A stretch of 64,000 bases of DNA from Pseudomonas sp. KUIN-1 (GCF_009176725.1 NZ_AP020337.1:1302001-1366000), one strand, 5' to 3'; counted from the first letter of the stretch, positions 52,169-61,611 are shown. Numbers and translations: made by a program. The notes: generated by a model from the letters alone, not told the origin.

Positions 52169-53914
52169 CTACCCGCCGTTCTCAACCATCTGCCACAACG
52201 ACGCACCGACGCCGGTAATGCTCTCGCCGGCAATCAGGCCAGCCGCTGCGGTGATGGCAAAGCGTTCGGTCAGTGACGGCCAGCGACAGTTCACCAGCCA
52301 GGTGAGCACTGCACCGAGCGCCATCATCAACGACACCGAGGCGGGAAGCACGAAGGCCAGGCCCAGTGCTGCGGCGCTGGGCAGGTACCGGGCGCGATGC
52401 GCGGGCAGTGTGCTGTCGAGGATACCCAGCAGCAAGCCGGCCAGACCGCCGATGAAAATCGCCCAGCGGATGCTCGCCGACAGCGAATCCAGACCGTGCG
52501 TCAGGGTCTGCGCCACGGCTTTCCAGGTCGCCACCGCCGGGGCTGGCCACTCCTCGGTGAGCAGCATCGATTGCGGGTCCGGGATCAGCGCCATATAAGC
52601 CAGAACCCCGACGATACTGCCGACGAAAATCCCCAGTGTCTGGGCAATCAATTGCTTGCGCGGCGTGGCGCCGATCGCCCGGCCTACCTTGAAATCGTTC
52701 ATCAAATCGGTGCATTGCCCGGCTGAACCGCCGGCTGTGTTGGCGCTCATCAGGTTGATCGGCAACTGACCGGGCGCGACGATGCCGAAGCTCAATTGCG
52801 ATAACTGCCCGATTGCGCCGATGGGCGGAATACCCGTGGCACCGACCACGCGCGCCGCAACGGCCGCCAGGCAGATCGCCAGAGGAATGGTCAGCAAGGC
52901 CATCCACAGATTGATACCGAACAACAGTGCCTGCAGGCTGACCACCAACAGGATCGCCAGCGCAAACCCGGCGGCCGGCCCGGGCTTGGGCATTGACCAG
53001 GGCGTCCCGCCGCTGGCCTTGGTGGAGGCGTGCAGTGTCCACAGACGGATGGCCAATGAGGCCAGCGTCGAACAAACCATCAGGCTCACGCCCGGCCACA
53101 GCAACCATTCCACCAGCGCGGCGAACTGCGGGCCGCTGCTGTCGGCCGGTAACGTCACCAGCCCCTGTTCCAGCAGCCACGGCGCCAGGCCACCCCAGGC
53201 CAGCAAGGCACCGATCAGCAGGGTCAGGCCGACGCGAATACCGATAATCGCCCCAAACCCCACCAGCAGCAGCGAAGGGTCAGCGGTAAAAGTCAGGCGC
53301 TCCAACTGAGCGCTCGGCGACCAGCGCGGGAACGCCCATATGAACGTGTCGACCCACTTGGCCAGCGCTGACAGCAACGCGGTACTGAGCAGCACCTTCA
53401 GGCGCGTCGCAGCTTCACGGCCGTGATTGTAGATGTGCAGGAGGGTTTCCAGAGTGGCCATGCCTTCGGGGAATTTCAGCGATGCGTCATTGAGCAGTGA
53501 CGGGCGCAAATACCAGGCAATCCAGATCCCCAGAAAGCTCACCGAGAAAACCCAGGCGATCATCGGGATGGCATCCAGTTGCTGACCCGTCAGCAGGGTA
53601 TAAGCCGGAATCGGCGCGACCAGCCCGCCGGAAATGATCGACGCAGCGGCGGAGGCGACAGTCTGATTGATGTTGCTCTCATGCAGCGTCCACGGCAGCT
53701 GCCCGGAAGAGCGCTTCGACAGCCCTTGCCAGATCGCATAACCGATCAACAGCGCAATGATCGACATGTTGAACGACCAGCCGATCTTCAACCCGGCGTA
53801 CACATTGGAAGGCGTCAACAGAATACCGAGCACAACCCCGGTAAGTACCGCGCGTAGACTGAGCTCACGCTCGACAGGGCTGGCAAGAGGGGTCGATGGT
53901 GAGGTCGAAAGCAT
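52169..53914 (-). CDS. OPT family transporter
   Basis: Oligopeptide-transporter superfamily membrane protein, 581 residues with about 14 helices. Family segments visible: SLRAVLTGVVLGILLTPSNVYAGLKIGWSFNMSI at the N terminus, LPWTLHESNINQTVASAAASI, LKFPEGMATLETLL and NTAGGSAGQCTDLMNDFKVGRAIGATP. These are shared with bacterial OPT proteins, which move peptides or metal chelates. The substrate is not predictable and no peptidase or siderophore gene is adjacent. Confidence 0.9.
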   Translation of the reverse strand: MLSTSPSTPLASPVERELSLRAVLTGVVLGILLTPSNVYAGLKIGWSFNMSIIALLIGYAIWQGLSKRSSGQLPWTLHESNINQTVASAAASIISGGLVAPIPAYTLLTGQQLDAIPMIAWVFSVSFLGIWIAWYLRPSLLNDASLKFPEGMATLETLLHIYNHGREAATRLKVLLSTALLSALAKWVDTFIWAFPRWSPSAQLERLTFTADPSLLLVGFGAIIGIRVGLTLLIGALLAWGGLAPWLLEQGLVTLPADSSGPQFAALVEWLLWPGVSLMVCSTLASLAIRLWTLHASTKASGGTPWSMPKPGPAAGFALAILLVVSLQALLFGINLWMALLTIPLAICLAAVAARVVGATGIPPIGAIGQLSQLSFGIVAPGQLPINLMSANTAGGSAGQCTDLMNDFKVGRAIGATPRKQLIAQTLGIFVGSIVGVLAYMALIPDPQSMLLTEEWPAPAVATWKAVAQTLTHGLDSLSASIRWAIFIGGLAGLLLGILDSTLPAHRARYLPSAAALGLAFVLPASVSLMMALGAVLTWLVNCRWPSLTERFAITAAAGLIAGESITGVGASLWQMVENGG

Positions 53915-54254
53915 GCGAATTCCTTTCGGCGATGAGACAAGGCGACCTATAAAGTGAGCGCCATATCGGCCGAAGGTTCATATGGCAGGCATCGTTGTGT
54001 GGTGGCGTCCGCCACTGAGTCTTTACGCAGCAGATCGCTGAGTGCTCAGCCGCCAGTGTCGATTTACCGGATGCGATCTTGACGCACAGGAGGTGAAGTT
54101 TCGTGGCTAGCATCGAGGCGTATCCTTTTCCAGTCGTAAGCTGTGCATTCCTGAACAGAGGTGAGCCCATACCCAGCGCGAACCTGTCAACCAAGCACAT
54201 TCAGCCCATCATTGAAATGGCACTCGCGATCATTACCGCAACATGCGCGTCATT
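53915..54254. other. Spacer between OPT and hydrolase genes, with a doubtful short ORF
   Basis: The region holds a 51-residue plus-strand ORF (GTG at 54103 to TAG at 54258) preceded by AGGAGGT at good distance; it overlaps the hydrolase gene end by four bases. The peptide (start VASIEAYPFPVVSC) has no recognised domain. No other feature is seen. Confidence 0.3.
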
Positions 54255-55208
54255 CTAGTCGCATAACCCTGCGGCGATCATCCTGCACACGGCCCGGGCA
54301 ATATCTTGCGTTGCCTGCGCGGTCTGTTCGCCTGGCAGCTGATCGAACATATGCGGCACGCCCGGGTAGACATGCAATTCCACCGGCACCCCCGAGCGCG
54401 ACAGGGTCAGCCCGAATGCCAGGTCCTCTTCCAGAAACAGATCGAGTGCGCCAACGCAGATGAAAGTGGGGGGTAGATCGCTCAGGTCGGTGGCCAGTGC
54501 GGGGGAGAACAGGGCCTTGCGATCATCGTCTACTGCGTAGGCACCGCGCAGGCACTCCCAGCAAAAATGATTGGCCTGACGCGACCAGCTGAAAGTGCCG
54601 GTAGTCGGGTTGGTTGGCGGAGTGTCGGGCGTGCCTGTGCGGTGATCCAGCATCGGGTAGATCAGCACCAGGCCAGCGATGGTCCGCAGACCTCTGTCTC
54701 TTGCCAGCAGGGCGAGCGCGGCAGCAAGCCCGCCGCCGGCGCTGTGGCCCATGATCACCAGATTGCTGGTGTTCATGCCCTGCGCCGCTCCGTTGCAGAA
54801 TATCCATTCCAGCGCTGCGTAACAGTCCTCCAGCGGGATCGGGAACGGATGCTCGGGGGCAAGCCGGTAATCGACGGCAATGACGATTGCCTGGAGCTCG
54901 ACGGTCAGCTTTGCGAGGTCATCATCGGCCATCTCCGGGCTGCCCAGTACAAAGCCGCCGCCATGGATATACAAAATGACCGGGAGGTCGGTGTGAGGGT
55001 GTGAAAGGTCCGGGCGATAAACACATAGCCTGATGCCATTGTCCGGATCGGAGGAGGTCCAGTGTTGCTCGCCGCGCGCTGTGGCGGCGGTGGCCCAAGT
55101 GGCGCTGACGCGAGCCCTGATGTCGGCAAGGGTGTGCAGCGTCCAGTTGCTCGACGGCTCGTCCATGAACCAACGATAGGCCGGGTCCAGTAATTCATTG
55201 GCGTTCAA
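54255..55208 (-). CDS. Alpha/beta hydrolase (hormone-sensitive-lipase-like esterase)
   Basis: Cytosolic esterase of 317 residues with a TTG start and CGGGAG upstream. HSL-type features: oxyanion-hole HGGGFVLGSPE (about residue 82), nucleophile elbow GHSAGGGLAAA (Ser near 154), acidic residue in GALDLFLEED (Asp near 255) and catalytic His in GVPHMFDQLP (near 285). All triad members are present. It sits downstream of the split-transketolase genes with a 48-bp gap and may be part of that catabolic unit. Confidence 0.9.
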   Translation of the reverse strand: MNANELLDPAYRWFMDEPSSNWTLHTLADIRARVSATWATAATARGEQHWTSSDPDNGIRLCVYRPDLSHPHTDLPVILYIHGGGFVLGSPEMADDDLAKLTVELQAIVIAVDYRLAPEHPFPIPLEDCYAALEWIFCNGAAQGMNTSNLVIMGHSAGGGLAAALALLARDRGLRTIAGLVLIYPMLDHRTGTPDTPPTNPTTGTFSWSRQANHFCWECLRGAYAVDDDRKALFSPALATDLSDLPPTFICVGALDLFLEEDLAFGLTLSRSGVPVELHVYPGVPHMFDQLPGEQTAQATQDIARAVCRMIAAGLCD

Positions 55209-55256
55209 TACGTGCTCCCGAGGCGCAGGGAGATCAGCCCCTGCGCCGGCCAGTGC

Positions 55257-56276
55257 TTAAAGCCACGCCTTGATTTGCGTACAGACGGCGGGCGTGGAAA
55301 TGCCATAACGGTCATGCAGTGTAGGCAGCGCGCCAGCGTCGAGAAAAGCGTCCGGCAAGGCGATCTGCCTGAACGTGGGCGTCACGCCATTGCGCAGCAG
55401 CACCGTCGCCACTGCCTCGCCCAACCCGCCAATGACCGAATGGTTTTCGGCCGTCACCACCAGCCGGCCCGGCTTTCTGGCTTCAGCGAGTATGGTCTGT
55501 TCGTCCAGCGGTTTGATGGTGGGTACGTGCAGCACTGCCACGTCGATACCGTCGGCCTGCAGCTGCTTGGCCGCTTCCAGTGCGCGCATGGTCATCAGGC
55601 CGGTGGCAATGATCAGCACGTCGTTGCCAGTGCGCAGTGTTTTGGCTTTGCCGATCTCGAATGTGTAACCGTACTCGTCCAGCACCAACGGCACATTACC
55701 GCGCAGCAGGCGCATGTACACCGGGCCCTGATGCGCTGCGATCGCCGGTACGGCCTGTTCGATTTCCAGTGCATCACAGGGGTCGACGATCATCAGGTTG
55801 GGCATGGCGCGAAAGATCGCCAGGTCGTCGGTGGCCTGATGGCTGGGCCCGTAACCGGTGGTCAGGCCCGGCAGACCGCAGACGATCTTGACGTTGAGGT
55901 TGTCTTCGGCAATCGCCATACAGATGAAGTCATACGCGCGTCGGGAGGCGAACACCGCATAAGTGGTCGCAAACGGTACAAAACCTTCTCGGGCCATGCC
56001 GGCCGCTGCGCTCATCAGCAACTGTTCGGCCATGCCCATTTGATAGAAACGTTCGGGATGCGCCTTGGCGAAGATATGCAGGTCTGTGTATTTCGACAGG
56101 TCAGCCGACAGCCCGACGATGTCCTGACGTTGCTCAGCGAGCGCCGCCAATGCATGGCCGAACGGAGCCGGGCGAGTGGCCTGACCCTCCGACGCGATAG
56201 ATGCGATCATCGCCGAGGTGGTCAGTTTTTTCTTCGTGGCGCTGGACGGAGTCGGTGTGTAATTGGCAGAGCTCAT
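55257..56276 (-). CDS. Transketolase-like protein, C-terminal (pyrimidine-binding) subunit
   Basis: Half of a two-subunit thiamine diphosphate transketolase, 339 residues. It has the pyrimidine domain (RPAPFGHALAALAEQRQDIVGLSADLSKYTDLHIFAKAHP with the family GLSADLSKYT, then MGMAEQLLMSAAAGMA with the catalytic Glu) and the C-terminal domain (DVLIIATGLMTMRALEAA, RLVVTAENHSVIGGLGEAVA). The N-terminal 40 residues are a polar extension. Together with the subunit encoded upstream it would move a two-carbon ketol unit. Its start overlaps the stop of that gene (ATGA). Confidence 0.92.
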   Translation of the reverse strand: MSSANYTPTPSSATKKKLTTSAMIASIASEGQATRPAPFGHALAALAEQRQDIVGLSADLSKYTDLHIFAKAHPERFYQMGMAEQLLMSAAAGMAREGFVPFATTYAVFASRRAYDFICMAIAEDNLNVKIVCGLPGLTTGYGPSHQATDDLAIFRAMPNLMIVDPCDALEIEQAVPAIAAHQGPVYMRLLRGNVPLVLDEYGYTFEIGKAKTLRTGNDVLIIATGLMTMRALEAAKQLQADGIDVAVLHVPTIKPLDEQTILAEARKPGRLVVTAENHSVIGGLGEAVATVLLRNGVTPTFRQIALPDAFLDAGALPTLHDRYGISTPAVCTQIKAWL

Positions 56277-57121
56277 ACGGTTTTCCCCTCGTCGAGGTTA
56301 TTCAGTGCGACGTCCCATTCATGCTCATCCACACGGATGAAGTGGGTCTTTTCACGGGTTTCCAGAAACGCCACGCCCTTGCCCATTTTTGTGTCGCAGA
56401 TGATCACCCTGGGCTGCGTACCGTCGTGCTGGCGCGCGTTGTCGAAGGCTGTGACCAGCGCCTCCAGATCGTTGCCATCGACCCGTTGGGTAAACCAGCC
56501 AAACGCCTGCCAGCGATCGACAATGGGTTCGAAAGCCAGTACTTCACTGGAGTGGCCATCGGCCTGCTGATTATTCACATCGATGATCGCAATCAGGTTG
56601 TCCAGCTTCCAGTGCGAGGCGGACATGGCCGCTTCCCAGGTGGAGCCTTCGTTCAGCTCGCCATCCGACAGCAGGTTGTAGACGAAGGCACTGGAGTTCT
56701 TGCGCTTCAAGCCCAGGCAGGCCCCCACCGCAATGCCCAGCCCATGACCCAGTGAGCCGCCGGTGATTTCCATGCCGGGGGTGTAGGTGGCCATGCCAGA
56801 CATGGGCAGTCGGCTGTCGTCGGAGCCGTAGGTTTCCAGCTCATCGAGCGGGATGATTTCGGCCTCGATCAACGCCGCGTACAACGCAATGGCGTAGTGG
56901 CCGATCGACAGATAAAAACGGTCGCGCTGTTCCCATTCAGGGTCTTCAGGGCGGTAGTTCAGCGCGTGAAAATAGGACGCGGCGAGCAGGTCCGCAGCGC
57001 CCAGCGCCTGTCCGACATAACCCTGGCCCTGAACCTGGCCCATGCGTAACGCGTGTCGGCGAATGTTATGAGCACGCTGCGCCAGCGAGGTGGAAGGCGC
57101 AGATAAAGTAGTGGCTGTCAT
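56273..57121 (-). CDS. Transketolase-like protein, N-terminal (TPP-phosphate-binding) subunit
   Basis: The other half of the split transketolase, 282 residues. Features: NIRRHALRMGQVQGQGYVGQALGAADLLAASYFHAL, SIGHYAIALYAAL, PGMEITGGSLGHGLGIAVG and the TPP/Mg motif LLSDGELNEGSTWEAAMSA-IIDVNN (the first Gly of GDG is Ser here). Split transketolases are common in dedicated sugar or sulfosugar routes rather than in the central pentose pathway, which supports a catabolic role for this cluster. The MFS transporter gene follows upstream in the operon after 18 bp. Confidence 0.93.
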   Translation of the reverse strand: MTATTLSAPSTSLAQRAHNIRRHALRMGQVQGQGYVGQALGAADLLAASYFHALNYRPEDPEWEQRDRFYLSIGHYAIALYAALIEAEIIPLDELETYGSDDSRLPMSGMATYTPGMEITGGSLGHGLGIAVGACLGLKRKNSSAFVYNLLSDGELNEGSTWEAAMSASHWKLDNLIAIIDVNNQQADGHSSEVLAFEPIVDRWQAFGWFTQRVDGNDLEALVTAFDNARQHDGTQPRVIICDTKMGKGVAFLETREKTHFIRVDEHEWDVALNNLDEGKTV

Positions 57122-57139
57122 GGTGATTACTCCGTTGAC

Positions 57140-58441
57140 TCAACGATTGACCGAGGCGGCAGGGATGCGCAGTACCAGATACGCGCCGATGAACAGCACG
57201 CCGGTAATCAGGTACATGCCGATGGCGCTTGAGCCGGTCGTGGTGGTGATCCAGCCGATCAGATAGGGCGAACAGAAGCCCGCGAGGTTGGCGAAGCTGT
57301 TGATTCCAGCGATCCCGGCGGCTGCCGATACCCCGCCCAGCAGGGTGGTGGGCAACATCCAGAACAGCGACGATGCCGAGAGAATGCCCGCTGCGGCGAG
57401 GCACAGGCTGAGCACCGACAGCAGCAGATTGCCGCCGAACAGCGCTGCCAGGCTGAGCCCGAGGGCGCCTGCGATCATCGGGCCGACCAGGTGCCAGCGG
57501 CGTTCTCGATGCTTGTCGCCGCTGCGCCCCATCAACAGCATCACGACGATTGCGCACAGGTAGGGAAGGCTGGTCATCAGGCCGATATGCAGCGGGTCGG
57601 AAACGCCTGCATTGCGAATCAGCGTCGGTAGCCAGAAGGTGATCGCGTACTGGCCCATCACCACGCAGAAGTAGATGCACGCCAGCAACCACAGACGCCT
57701 GTCACGAATGAAGGCGCCTACCGACGCGTGTACCACTTTCTGGCTGTTGTCCTCTTGCAGCTCCTTGTTGACCAGTTCCTTCTCTTCAGCGGACAGCCAT
57801 GTCGCCTGATGCACGCCATCCTTCAGATAGCTCAGTACCAGCAAGCCGACGATCACCGTCGGGATCGCTTCGAGGACGAACATCCATTGCCAGCCGGCCC
57901 AGCCATGAACGCCTGCGAAGCGGGTCATGATGTAGCCGGACAGCGGGCCGCCGATCATGCCGGACAGCGGGATGGCGATGAACCACAGCACGGTCATGCG
58001 CGCGCGGCGATAAGAGGGGAACCAGTACGTCAGGTACAGCAGCAGACCGGGTGCCAGACCGGCTTCCGCCACTCCGAGCAGAAAGCGCAGGGCGTAGAAC
58101 TGCCAGGCGGTTTCGACAAAGGCGAAGAGCGCGGAAATGATCCCCCAGGAGATCATGATACGGGCGATCCAGCGTCTTGCGCCGACCCGGTGCAGGATCA
58201 GGTTGCTGGGCACCTCACAGAGGAAATAGCCGATGAAAAACATGCCTGCCCCCAGCCCGTAGACGGTTTCGCTGAAGGCCAGGTCGTTCATCATCTGCAG
58301 CTTGGCGAAGCCGACATTGACGCGGTCCAGGTACGCGCACAGGTAGCACAGCATCAGGAACGGCATCAGTCGCCAGGCGGTCTTGCGGTAGGCATTGGCG
58401 CGCGTGGTCGAAACCGCGTCGAGAGTCATGGTGGTTATCAT
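57140..58441 (-). CDS. MFS transporter, anion:cation symporter (ACS) type
   Basis: Inner-membrane transporter of organic anions such as sugar acids, 433 residues, 12 helices. Features: LMPFLMLCYLCAYLDRVNVGFAKL in helix 1, GYFLCEVPSNLILHRVGARRWIARIMISWGI (ACS motif after helix 2), FLLGVAEAGLAPGLLLYLTYWFP in helix 4, and a second-half helix 7-8 region (FWLPTLIRNAG). It sits in the transketolase unit, so the imported substrate is likely a sugar acid or related anion. Confidence 0.92.
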   Translation of the reverse strand: MITTMTLDAVSTTRANAYRKTAWRLMPFLMLCYLCAYLDRVNVGFAKLQMMNDLAFSETVYGLGAGMFFIGYFLCEVPSNLILHRVGARRWIARIMISWGIISALFAFVETAWQFYALRFLLGVAEAGLAPGLLLYLTYWFPSYRRARMTVLWFIAIPLSGMIGGPLSGYIMTRFAGVHGWAGWQWMFVLEAIPTVIVGLLVLSYLKDGVHQATWLSAEEKELVNKELQEDNSQKVVHASVGAFIRDRRLWLLACIYFCVVMGQYAITFWLPTLIRNAGVSDPLHIGLMTSLPYLCAIVVMLLMGRSGDKHRERRWHLVGPMIAGALGLSLAALFGGNLLLSVLSLCLAAAGILSASSLFWMLPTTLLGGVSAAAGIAGINSFANLAGFCSPYLIGWITTTTGSSAIGMYLITGVLFIGAYLVLRIPAASVNR

Positions 58442-58469
58442 GATGGTCTGATCTCTTGTTTTTATAGAC

Positions 58470-58489
58470 CGCCAGGCAACCGCCTGGCG
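58470..58489 (-). other. Hairpin between SDR and MFS genes
   Basis: Eight-bp stem CGCCAGGC / GCCTGGCG with an AACC loop (plus-strand reading), about 30 bases before the MFS start. It may be an internal terminator, attenuator or processing site in the operon. Confidence 0.45.
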
Positions 58490-58541
58490 TATCGTCGATC
58501 CAGAACAAACACAGGCTGTTTGCCAGCCCGTCCACTCGCGA

Positions 58542-59291
58542 TCAGTGGATCAGCATGCCGCCGTTCACATCCAGCGTAATACCGGTGAGGTAGGACGACA
58601 GGTCGCTGGCCAGAAACAGCGCGGCATTGGCCACATCTTGCGCTGCGCCCAGACGGCCCAGCGGGATGCCATCGATGATCGCGTGACGTCGCTCGTCCTG
58701 CATCAGACCGCCCGTGATGTCGGTATGGATCAGGCCGGGGGCAATGGAATTGACACGTACCTGATCGGGGCCGAATTCTCTGGCCATTGCCTTGCCAAGG
58801 CCCAGTACGCCGGCTTTCGCTGCGCTGTAGTGAGGCCCGCCGAAAATGCCGCCGCCGCGCTGGGCGGAAACCGAAGACATGCACACGATACTGCCCGAGG
58901 ACTGGGCCCGCATGGTCGGGATCACTGCCTGCGACATGAGCAAGGTGCCGCGCAGGCTGACGTCGAGCACCTTGTCGTAATCGGAAGGGCGGATGTCCAG
59001 AGTCTTGATGGGCTGAGTGATACCGGCGTTATTCACCAGGATGTCAATGCGACCGTAGTGCGCGATGACTTTGCTGACGGCCTCGTGAACCTGTTTTTCG
59101 TCGGCGACGTTGGCTGCCAGGCCCAGATGACCTTCGCCCAGTGCGGCGGCGGCATCGCGTGCCGCGGACTCGTCGAGATCGATGATCACCACGCGTGCGC
59201 CGTGGCTGGCGAAAGTGATCGCGGTTGCGCGACCGATACCGCGCGCCGACGCGGCGCCAGTGATCACAGCAATTTTGCCTTGAAGTAGCAT
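58542..59291 (-). CDS. Short-chain dehydrogenase/reductase
   Basis: NAD(P)-dependent SDR oxidoreductase, 249 residues, classical type. Cofactor motif TGAASARGIGRA (residues 11-22), VVIIDLDES (Asp at the end of beta2 suggests NAD preference), NNAG (about 88-91), catalytic Ser in MSSVSAQ and YSAAK (Tyr/Lys about 155-159), followed by PGLIHTDI. It is first gene of the cluster SDR-MFS-transketolase, divergent from a LysR regulator. It probably oxidises a sugar or polyol to a ketose, the substrate for the transketolase. The substrate is inferred only. Confidence 0.93.
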   Translation of the reverse strand: MLLQGKIAVITGAASARGIGRATAITFASHGARVVIIDLDESAARDAAAALGEGHLGLAANVADEKQVHEAVSKVIAHYGRIDILVNNAGITQPIKTLDIRPSDYDKVLDVSLRGTLLMSQAVIPTMRAQSSGSIVCMSSVSAQRGGGIFGGPHYSAAKAGVLGLGKAMAREFGPDQVRVNSIAPGLIHTDITGGLMQDERRHAIIDGIPLGRLGAAQDVANAALFLASDLSSYLTGITLDVNGGMLIH

Positions 59292-59478
59292 GAGAGGTAC
59301 CTCTGATTATTGTTATGGGTTCGATTCGGGTGATCGATGACTTCAGAGTGTTCCCGGTGCCGGTCCTGAGCAATGCCGCAAAAATCACTGGATGCTGAAA
59401 AAAATTCACCTCTCGTCAATTCGGCCGGTGAGTGGTTGAATGAACGAAATTCAAATAATCGGACACAGCGGAGCATTC

Positions 59479-60396
59479 ATGCGGCCTGATGACGATGCAC
59501 CTCTGAGCCTGCCACCGCTGAAAGCACTTCAGGCCTTCGAGCAGACGGCGCGCTTCGGCAATCTGGCCAGGGCCGCCGAAGTGCTGGACCTGACGCCGTC
59601 GGCCGTCAGCCACCAACTGGCCCGGCTGGAGGCCTTGATTGGCCGCCAGTTGTTCGTTCGGGCCGCCCGTGGTGTGACCCTCACACCGGTGGGCGAGCAG
59701 TATCTGAAAGATGTCTCTGGAGTGCTGCACAGCCTCACTGTCGCCACCGAGCGTGCCACCAGCGATGTCAGCCTCGATTGCCTGCGTCTGCATTCTGCGC
59801 CCAGTTTCGGGCTGCTGTGGCTGATGCCGAGGCTGGAAGCCTTTCGGGTAAGCCACCCGGACATTCAGATCAACCTGTCGTGTTCCTACGAGTCGCTGCA
59901 TTTCAGCAGGGACAAGATCGACGTCGATATCCGCCATGGCAGGCCGAACTGGCCGAGCTATGAAGTGCGCACCTTGCGTGATGAGAAGTTTGCTGTGCTG
60001 GCGTCCCCGCAATTATTGGCGCGCCGCCCGATAGAGAGCGCCGCAGGCTTGCTCGACCGCGAACTGATTCTCTCCGAGGCCACCTTGTTGAAGTGGCCTG
60101 AATGGTTTGCCCGGCATGGCTTGGCTCGCCCGGAAAAACCCTACGCGCTGAGTTTTGACCGTTCATACATGACACTCGAAGCGGCCAGTCATGGATTGGG
60201 TTTTGCGCTGGAAAGTACGCTGCTGGCGCAAAAGTACCTGGCCACGGGGGAACTGATCGAAGTCGCTCCCCACGCCCTGACTGCACCGGTTGCAGCGCAC
60301 CATCTGGTATTCCCCAAGGCGCACTCCAGCTTCCCCAGAGTCAGGCGATTTCTTGAATGGATGGAAAGCGAACTGGGGCAGGGATTTGTGTTCTGA
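59479..60396 (+). CDS. LysR-family transcriptional regulator (GcvA-like)
   Basis: DNA-binding regulator divergent from the SDR-transketolase operon and likely its activator. I choose the ATG at 59479 (GCGGAG seven bases upstream; 305 residues); the ATG at 59440 adds 13 residues. HTH: LKALQAFEQTARFGNLARAAEVLDLTPSAVSHQLARLEALIG. The effector domain begins near residue 90 (LRLHSAPSFGLLWLMPRL). GcvA-type features include ASHGLGFALESTLLA and the C-terminal RVRRFLEWM. Effector unknown. Confidence 0.93.
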   Translation: MRPDDDAPLSLPPLKALQAFEQTARFGNLARAAEVLDLTPSAVSHQLARLEALIGRQLFVRAARGVTLTPVGEQYLKDVSGVLHSLTVATERATSDVSLDCLRLHSAPSFGLLWLMPRLEAFRVSHPDIQINLSCSYESLHFSRDKIDVDIRHGRPNWPSYEVRTLRDEKFAVLASPQLLARRPIESAAGLLDRELILSEATLLKWPEWFARHGLARPEKPYALSFDRSYMTLEAASHGLGFALESTLLAQKYLATGELIEVAPHALTAPVAAHHLVFPKAHSSFPRVRRFLEWMESELGQGFVF

Positions 60397-60483
60397 ACCA
60401 CACTGTCTATGGTCCTGCAATGTGATGCCGAGCGTCTCGCATGACGTGCCAACGCTGGGACATCGGCACGCCAGTCAAACGCT

Positions 60484-61428
60484 CTAAACGACCAGTCGAT
60501 GCGGTTGCCAGGCGCTGCCCTGCTGGTCTTGCGAGTCAATTACCAGACTTTGCCTGGCCGGTGCATCAAACATCGAGCGCAGATTCTTTTCGATGGTGTT
60601 GCACAGGTCTTCCATGCGAATCCGGTGCTGGCTGGCGCCGAACGGGGCTTGCAGGTCAGTACCGATGCGGTCCATTGCCAGCAGCATGCAGCCGACGACC
60701 GTCGAGATTGCCGGGGTGAACCAGCCCAGGGTGGTCACCATGCTCAGCGGCATGATGATGCAGAACAGGGTACTGAACAGTCTGGGAAAATAGACGTACG
60801 GGTAGGGCAGCGGCGTATTGGCGATGCGCTCCATGCCGCCCTGGCAGTTGGACAGTTCGACCATGGTCGACTCCAGTCGCGCCAGGCGGATGCTGTCGAT
60901 TCGCCCTCCGGCAAACTCTTCGGAGATCATGGCTGCCGAGCCGTTGAGAATGTCATTGGGAAAGTTATTGCTCTCACGCGCGCGTTGAATCTCGGAATGC
61001 GATAACAGCCCTTCGAGTTTTGCTGTGCTGACATCGCCTTTCAGATGAGCGCGCAGTGCCCGCAGGTAAGCCACGTGACGATTGAACAATACTTCTTTCA
61101 CCGGGTTGCCACGTTCATTGGCGCTGCCTTCAATCAAGGTCAGTACCTGGCGGCCATAGCTGCGCGAGCTGTTGACCATCGCGCCCCATAGCGTGCGCGC
61201 TTCCCACCAGCGGTTGTAGGCGCTGGAATTGCGAAAGCTGATCAGTACGATAAGCGCCGAGCACAACAGCGTAAGCGGCATCAGCGGGAGATCTATCCCC
61301 GCACCCTGGATCAACATGAAGTCCATGGTCACGGCCACGTCCCAGAGCAGAAGCCAGAACAATGACCAGCCAACGTAGGTGACCGTTCTGCTGATGCACC
61401 GCCATTTTTTTTCAAAAGGACCAGACAT
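60484..61428 (-). CDS. Bestrophin-like (YneE family) membrane channel
   Basis: Inner-membrane anion channel-like protein of the UPF0187/bestrophin family. The ATG at 61428 has AAGGAGTG upstream (314 residues). Four hydrophobic segments are seen: TYVGWSLFWLLLWDVAVTM, LMPLTLLCSALIVLISF, LFCIIMPLSMVTTLGWFTPAISTVVGCMLLAM. The family hallmark RNSSAYNRWWEARTLWGAMVNSSRSYGRQ follows the second helix, and GTDLQAPFG near the end is conserved. Bacterial bestrophins conduct cations or anions; direction is unknown. A terminal tail is Gln-rich. Adjacent to the effector locus but transcribed away from it. Confidence 0.9.
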   Translation of the reverse strand: MSGPFEKKWRCISRTVTYVGWSLFWLLLWDVAVTMDFMLIQGAGIDLPLMPLTLLCSALIVLISFRNSSAYNRWWEARTLWGAMVNSSRSYGRQVLTLIEGSANERGNPVKEVLFNRHVAYLRALRAHLKGDVSTAKLEGLLSHSEIQRARESNNFPNDILNGSAAMISEEFAGGRIDSIRLARLESTMVELSNCQGGMERIANTPLPYPYVYFPRLFSTLFCIIMPLSMVTTLGWFTPAISTVVGCMLLAMDRIGTDLQAPFGASQHRIRMEDLCNTIEKNLRSMFDAPARQSLVIDSQDQQGSAWQPHRLVV

Positions 61429-61582
61429 TGCGGCACTCCTTTGCTGGGTTGGAAGGGGTTTGGCGCGGTCAATCAACACACCACGCCGCAAACTTACTGA
61501 CCGAGGCTTAAAGCTCGCTTAATTCTCCATGGTGGCGAAACAGTCACGCCTGTCTTGACCATGGCGACCCCTACCAACAGCT

Positions 61583-61611
61583 GGAACCCCCGGCACTGTT
61601 GCGACCACACA
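61583..61611 (+). promoter_or_regulatory. hrp box (HrpL-dependent promoter) of hopAA1
   Basis: GGAACC at 61583-61588, 16 bases, then CCACACA at 61605-61611 matches the hrp box consensus GGAACC-N15/16-CCACNNA. It lies 160 bp before the hopAA1 start and supports expression of the effector with the type III secretion system by the alternative sigma factor HrpL. Confidence 0.85.

Noticed and set aside
53865..54200. 111-codon minus-strand frame upstream of the OPT gene
   Set aside because: It overlaps the OPT start and has no motif or ribosome site; better read as non-coding spacer.
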